Assembly: GCF_016862975.1 (NCBI RefSeq)
Contig: NZ_BONZ01000061.1
Location: 62,001-126,000, forward strand
Origin: Rugosimonospora africana
GTDB lineage: Bacteria > Actinomycetota > Actinomycetes > Mycobacteriales > Micromonosporaceae
Direction: 5' to 3'
Length of the DNA stretch: 64,000 bases
In this document: piece after piece, positions 61,631 to 64,000 of the stretch
Numbering within the stretch: position 1 is the stretch's first letter
How the letters are laid out: each line of letters begins with the position of its first letter
Notes under the pieces: model-generated
Seen by the model: the letters and a program-made list of their open reading frames with translations, nothing else
What the model was told of the DNA's origin: nothing
Database searches by the model: none
Position numbers and translations under genes: made by a program

Positions 61631-62067
61631 GTCAGGACGTCTCTGGCTGCCCAACCGGTCCGGCTGTCGGCCGTCTGCTTGGCGTAGAACGCGGCGAAGC
61701 CCCGCAGTCCGGCCAGTTCTCCCGTTCCCGAGCCGGGAACCACCTCCCACCGGCCGTGTACCACGCTGGCCTCGTCGGTGAATCCCTCGGCGACAAGCGC
61801 GAACGAACCCGGCCGCCCGTCCAGCGAGCCGCTGAACCGCTCGACGCAGGTGAACGTGCCCGTACCGTCCTCGTTCATCACGCGAAGATGCTTGGCGATC
61901 GCGTCACCGTCCAAGCCTCCGGAGAAGCGCTCCTGGAGCGTGGTCTCGACCAGGGTGATCCCGCTGTCGTCCGGCGGGCTGATGACCGCCTGGTCGTACT
62001 TGAGCACGGCCACGTCGCTCTCGCTCGTGACATGGTCGCGTCCTGGTCCGTTGGGCTTCAGACTCAT
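61615..62067 (-). CDS. DUF3224 domain-containing protein
   Basis: A 150-residue protein with a small beta-barrel. The pattern TLQERFSGGLDGDAIAKHL, then FTCVERFSGSLDGRPGSFAL, and WEVVPGSGTGELAGLRG is the DUF3224 family (allene oxide cyclase-like barrel). Function is unknown. ATG after GGGAGAGG. Its last 16 bases overlap the 3' end of the giant ATPase gene on the other strand, so the two mRNAs would have complementary 3' ends. Confidence 0.88.
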   Translation of the reverse strand: MSLKPNGPGRDHVTSESDVAVLKYDQAVISPPDDSGITLVETTLQERFSGGLDGDAIAKHLRVMNEDGTGTFTCVERFSGSLDGRPGSFALVAEGFTDEASVVHGRWEVVPGSGTGELAGLRGFAAFYAKQTADSRTGWAARDVLTYWFE

Positions 62068-62130
62068 CTGTCCCTCTCCCTTCGTGACGCCGGCGCTCCG
62101 GCCGTCGCCACCAATGTCGGGTCCTGCTGA

Positions 62131-62967
62131 TCAGGCGGTCAGGACGTCGCGGATGGCCGCAGCGGTCGCGGTCGCATCGACCGCGTACGGCATGTGTCCT
62201 CCGGGCACTTCGCGCAGTTCGACACCCACGCGGTCGGCCAGCCAGCGAGTGATGCGGTACGGAGGCGACTGGATGTTCTCCGGGCCGGCCATGAACGCGA
62301 CCGGGATGTCGGTCCGGTCGAGCACGGCCGTGACCGCGTCGGCCGTGGGCAGCGATCGGACCAGCCCGGGTACCTCCAGGTCGAAGAAGACCCGGCCATT
62401 GGCGGTCATCCGCTCGCGAAGCTGCGGTGTCAGGCGCTCGAAGACATCGCCGAGCGTCTCGTGCGCGTGCTGCCGCACGGCGGAGTCGACCCGGTCGTCG
62501 CGGACGGCGGCGGCCGCCAGCGTGGCGAGTTGCCCGGCGATCCGGTCTCCGATGTCCAGCACGCTGAACAGCGGGGGTTCGTGCACGATCGCCGCGCGAA
62601 CGAGGCCTGGCCGACGGGCGAGGAGTTCCAGCAGCACGAGGCCGCCGAGGCTGCCGCCCCAGATCGCGCACGGGGCCAGTCCGAGTGACTCGATCAGACC
62701 CGCGAGGTCGTCGGCCTGTTCGCCCAGGTCGGTGGAGTGCCAGCCGGTGGGGCGAGGGCTGCCGGCGTTGCCGCGCCGGTCATAGGTGAGCACCGTGAAC
62801 GCGTCGGCGAGGAGCCCGGCCACCTCGGCATAGTGCGCGGAGTCGACCAGCCCGCCCGGAACGAAAGCCAGCGCCGGCCCCGTCCCGCGCAGTTCGTAGT
62901 GGAGCCGGGCGCCGTTGACCACGACGTCACCTGTCCTGGGCACTCGCGCCTGACACACAAGGGGCAT
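62131..62967 (-). CDS. Alpha/beta hydrolase
   Basis: A 278-residue alpha/beta hydrolase. The oxyanion turn VPGGLVDS, the nucleophile elbow WGGSLGG with Ser106, an acid in the IPVAFMAGPENI region and the catalytic His in VPGGHMPYAVDA complete the family set. TYDRRGNAGSPRP is typical of hydrolases that act on small esters or ring-cleavage products. The substrate is unknown. The ATG at 62965-62967 lacks a ribosome-binding site; the GTG of VVVNGARLHYELRG, with AGGACAGG upstream, is an alternative start that would shorten the protein by about 15 residues. Confidence 0.88.
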   Translation of the reverse strand: MPLVCQARVPRTGDVVVNGARLHYELRGTGPALAFVPGGLVDSAHYAEVAGLLADAFTVLTYDRRGNAGSPRPTGWHSTDLGEQADDLAGLIESLGLAPCAIWGGSLGGLVLLELLARRPGLVRAAIVHEPPLFSVLDIGDRIAGQLATLAAAAVRDDRVDSAVRQHAHETLGDVFERLTPQLRERMTANGRVFFDLEVPGLVRSLPTADAVTAVLDRTDIPVAFMAGPENIQSPPYRITRWLADRVGVELREVPGGHMPYAVDATATAAAIRDVLTA

Positions 62968-63020
62968 GTCTGCTGGCGTGTCGGTAGTCAGTAGTGCTCA
63001 TTGACGCGCGAGAGTGGGGT

Positions 63021-63544
63021 GTGAACTTGATGGAGTGGGCAGCGGCTGCCGGGATCTCGCACGCGACCGCTCGACGGCGTTACGAGTCTGAGATGCTGCT
63101 GTTCCCACGTACCGGGCTGGTCGGCTTATGCTGATTTGCGACCCGGTGACCGGGCACATCCCCGCACGTCGGGCAGACTGTGATGTGCGCACGCGATTGT
63201 TCGGCAGACCGGAAGGCGGATTTGGACCGGCAGGTTTCTCGGGTCACCACGTGGATGGCCGGACAGTACTTGGGCGAGGATCGGGTCGTCACTGAGACTG
63301 GCTGCGCAGTTGACGAGCACCGAATGAAAGTTCCTCGCCCTGCTGTGCGACCCCACCGTGTCGACCATCGTGGTCGAGCACCGCGATCGGTCCGCTCGCT
63401 TCGGCGCCGAGTACGTCGAAGCGGGCTGTGTGTGACGTGACCGAGATCCTGATTTCGCTGCGCGCCCATTTGCATGGTCGCCGCGCCACCGTCAACCGTG
63501 CCCGCGGCGGGGTCGAGGTCGTGACCGAGGGTGCTCCGGTGTGA
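63021..63544 (+). pseudogene. tnpA: Decayed IS607-type serine recombinase (tnpA)
   Basis: Broken remains of an IS607 TnpA. The first part (63021-63134) encodes VNLMEWAAAAGISHATARRR, the MerR-like DNA-binding start, then a stop at 63132. Further on, ADRKADLDRQVSRVTTWMAG and DRVVTETGCAVDEH are recombinase segments in another frame. After a frameshift near 63329, PTVSTIVVEHRDRSARFGAE and later DVTEILISLRAHLHGRR follow. The catalytic motif A-R-V-S-S is changed to A-R-D-C-S, so the nucleophile serine is lost. The last segment ends 4 bases into tnpB (GTGA overlap), as in intact elements. Confidence 0.85.
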
Positions 63545-64000
63545 AGACGATGCAGGCGTACCGGTTCGCGCTGGACCTGACCGCCGGGCAGGAGCGTGAC
63601 GTGCTTGCGCACGCCGGAGCAGCCCGCCTCGCGCACAACTGGGCGCTGGCGAGGGTCAAGGCGGTGATGGACCAACGGGCAGCCGAACGCACCTATGGTG
63701 TGCCCGACGGGCAGCTCACCGAGTTGGTCTCCTGGTCGCTGCCCGCGCTGCGTAAGGCGTGGAACGCCGTGAAGGCCGACGTGGCGCCGTGGTGGGCGCA
63801 GTGCTCGAAGGAAGCGTTCAACACTGGCCTTGACACCCTCGCCCGCGCGTTGAAGAACTGGGCCGACTCTCGCAGCGGCAAGCGCAGGGGCCGGCCGGCC
63901 GGGTTCCCCCGGTTCAAGTCCCGCCGCCGCGGCGTCGCGTCAGTGCGGTTCACGACCGGGGCGATCAGGGTCGAGCCGGATCGGATGCACGTGGTGCTGC
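63541..64000 (+). CDS. tnpB: TnpB RNA-guided nuclease/OrfB, N-terminal part (cut by window edge)
   Basis: An open frame of 153 codons that continues past the window. It starts with the GTG at 63541 (or ATG at 63550) inside the end of tnpA. The segments MQAYRFALDLTAGQERDV, RLAHNWALARVKAVMDQR, SKEAFNTGLDTLARALKNW and RPAGFPRFKSRRR are the N-terminal helix-turn-helix region of IS605/IS607 TnpB. TnpB cuts DNA guided by an RNA made from the 3' end of the element; the RuvC residues and the guide RNA lie beyond position 64000. No break is seen so far. Confidence 0.9.
   Translation, partial: MKTMQAYRFALDLTAGQERDVLAHAGAARLAHNWALARVKAVMDQRAAERTYGVPDGQLTELVSWSLPALRKAWNAVKADVAPWWAQCSKEAFNTGLDTLARALKNWADSRSGKRRGRPAGFPRFKSRRRGVASVRFTTGAIRVEPDRMHVVL

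Larger units (their letters stand above)
63021..64000 (+). mobile_element. IS607-like insertion sequence, left part
   Basis: Begins with the recombinase remnant and continues into tnpB, which runs out of the window. IS607 elements have no terminal inverted repeats and make no target duplication, so the left end cannot be fixed exactly; it is somewhere between the hydrolase start (62967) and 63021. Confidence 0.8.

Noticed and set aside
63904-63936. tRNA T-arm-like string GGTTCAAGTCC
   Set aside because: It encodes the conserved P-R-F-K-S-R segment of TnpB; no acceptor stem or anticodon arm surrounds it.

Overview
The window is 64 kb of very GC-rich DNA with dense genes. Many start codons are GTG, many genes overlap by 4 bases (ATGA or GTGA), and the regulators are LacI, TetR, LuxR and ECF types. 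This points to a high-GC actinomycete. A Micromonosporaceae-like genus fits the gene content, but that is inference. No rRNA, tRNA or CRISPR array was found. The left edge cuts a LacI-family gene and the right edge cuts a tnpB.

Layout: (1) 0-11 kb: housekeeping and accessory genes (DUF6745, DksA/TraR zinc finger, pirin, SDR, acyl-CoA synthetase), then a divergent GH43 glycosidase/LacI pair with paired palindromic operators. (2) 11-20.4 kb: Bcp peroxiredoxin; a tightly coupled acyl-CoA operon (SDR, two MaoC-type proteins, alpha-methylacyl-CoA racemase) followed by a TetR; then a convergent livGFHMJ-type ABC operon. The TetR promoter and the liv promoter share a palindrome, so the TetR may control both. 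(3) 20.8-26.3 kb: a membrane-anchored HtrA-like protease and a sulfate ABC operon (sbp-cysT-cysW-cysA). (4) 26.6-38.9 kb: O-antigen-ligase-like protein with a coupled secreted protein, ArsR/MgtA-type P-ATPase, CBS protein, methyltransferase, lipoprotein, haloalkane dehalogenase, a nucleotidyltransferase/methyltransferase fusion, a secreted beta-helix protein and an ECF sigma factor. (5) 39-51.3 kb: large LuxR ATPase, secreted phosphoesterase, efeO-efeB without efeU, DUF1062, RDD membrane protein and a large secreted GH3 enzyme with a near-consensus promoter between two operators. (6) 51.7-62 kb: phosphoketolase and class I FBP aldolase, DUF2231, an Hrp1-like CBS protein, a CtpI-like giant P-type ATPase, DUF3224 and an alpha/beta hydrolase. 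(7) 63-64 kb: an IS607-type element with a decayed serine recombinase and an open TnpB.

The most unusual signal is a dispersed palindrome of about 50 bp. It is present at least six times, both between genes and inside reading frames: in efeO, and in the signal-peptide region of a secreted protein. Short in-phase tandem repeats (14-57 bp) are also scattered through genes and spacers, which suggests a genome that tolerates repeat expansion.
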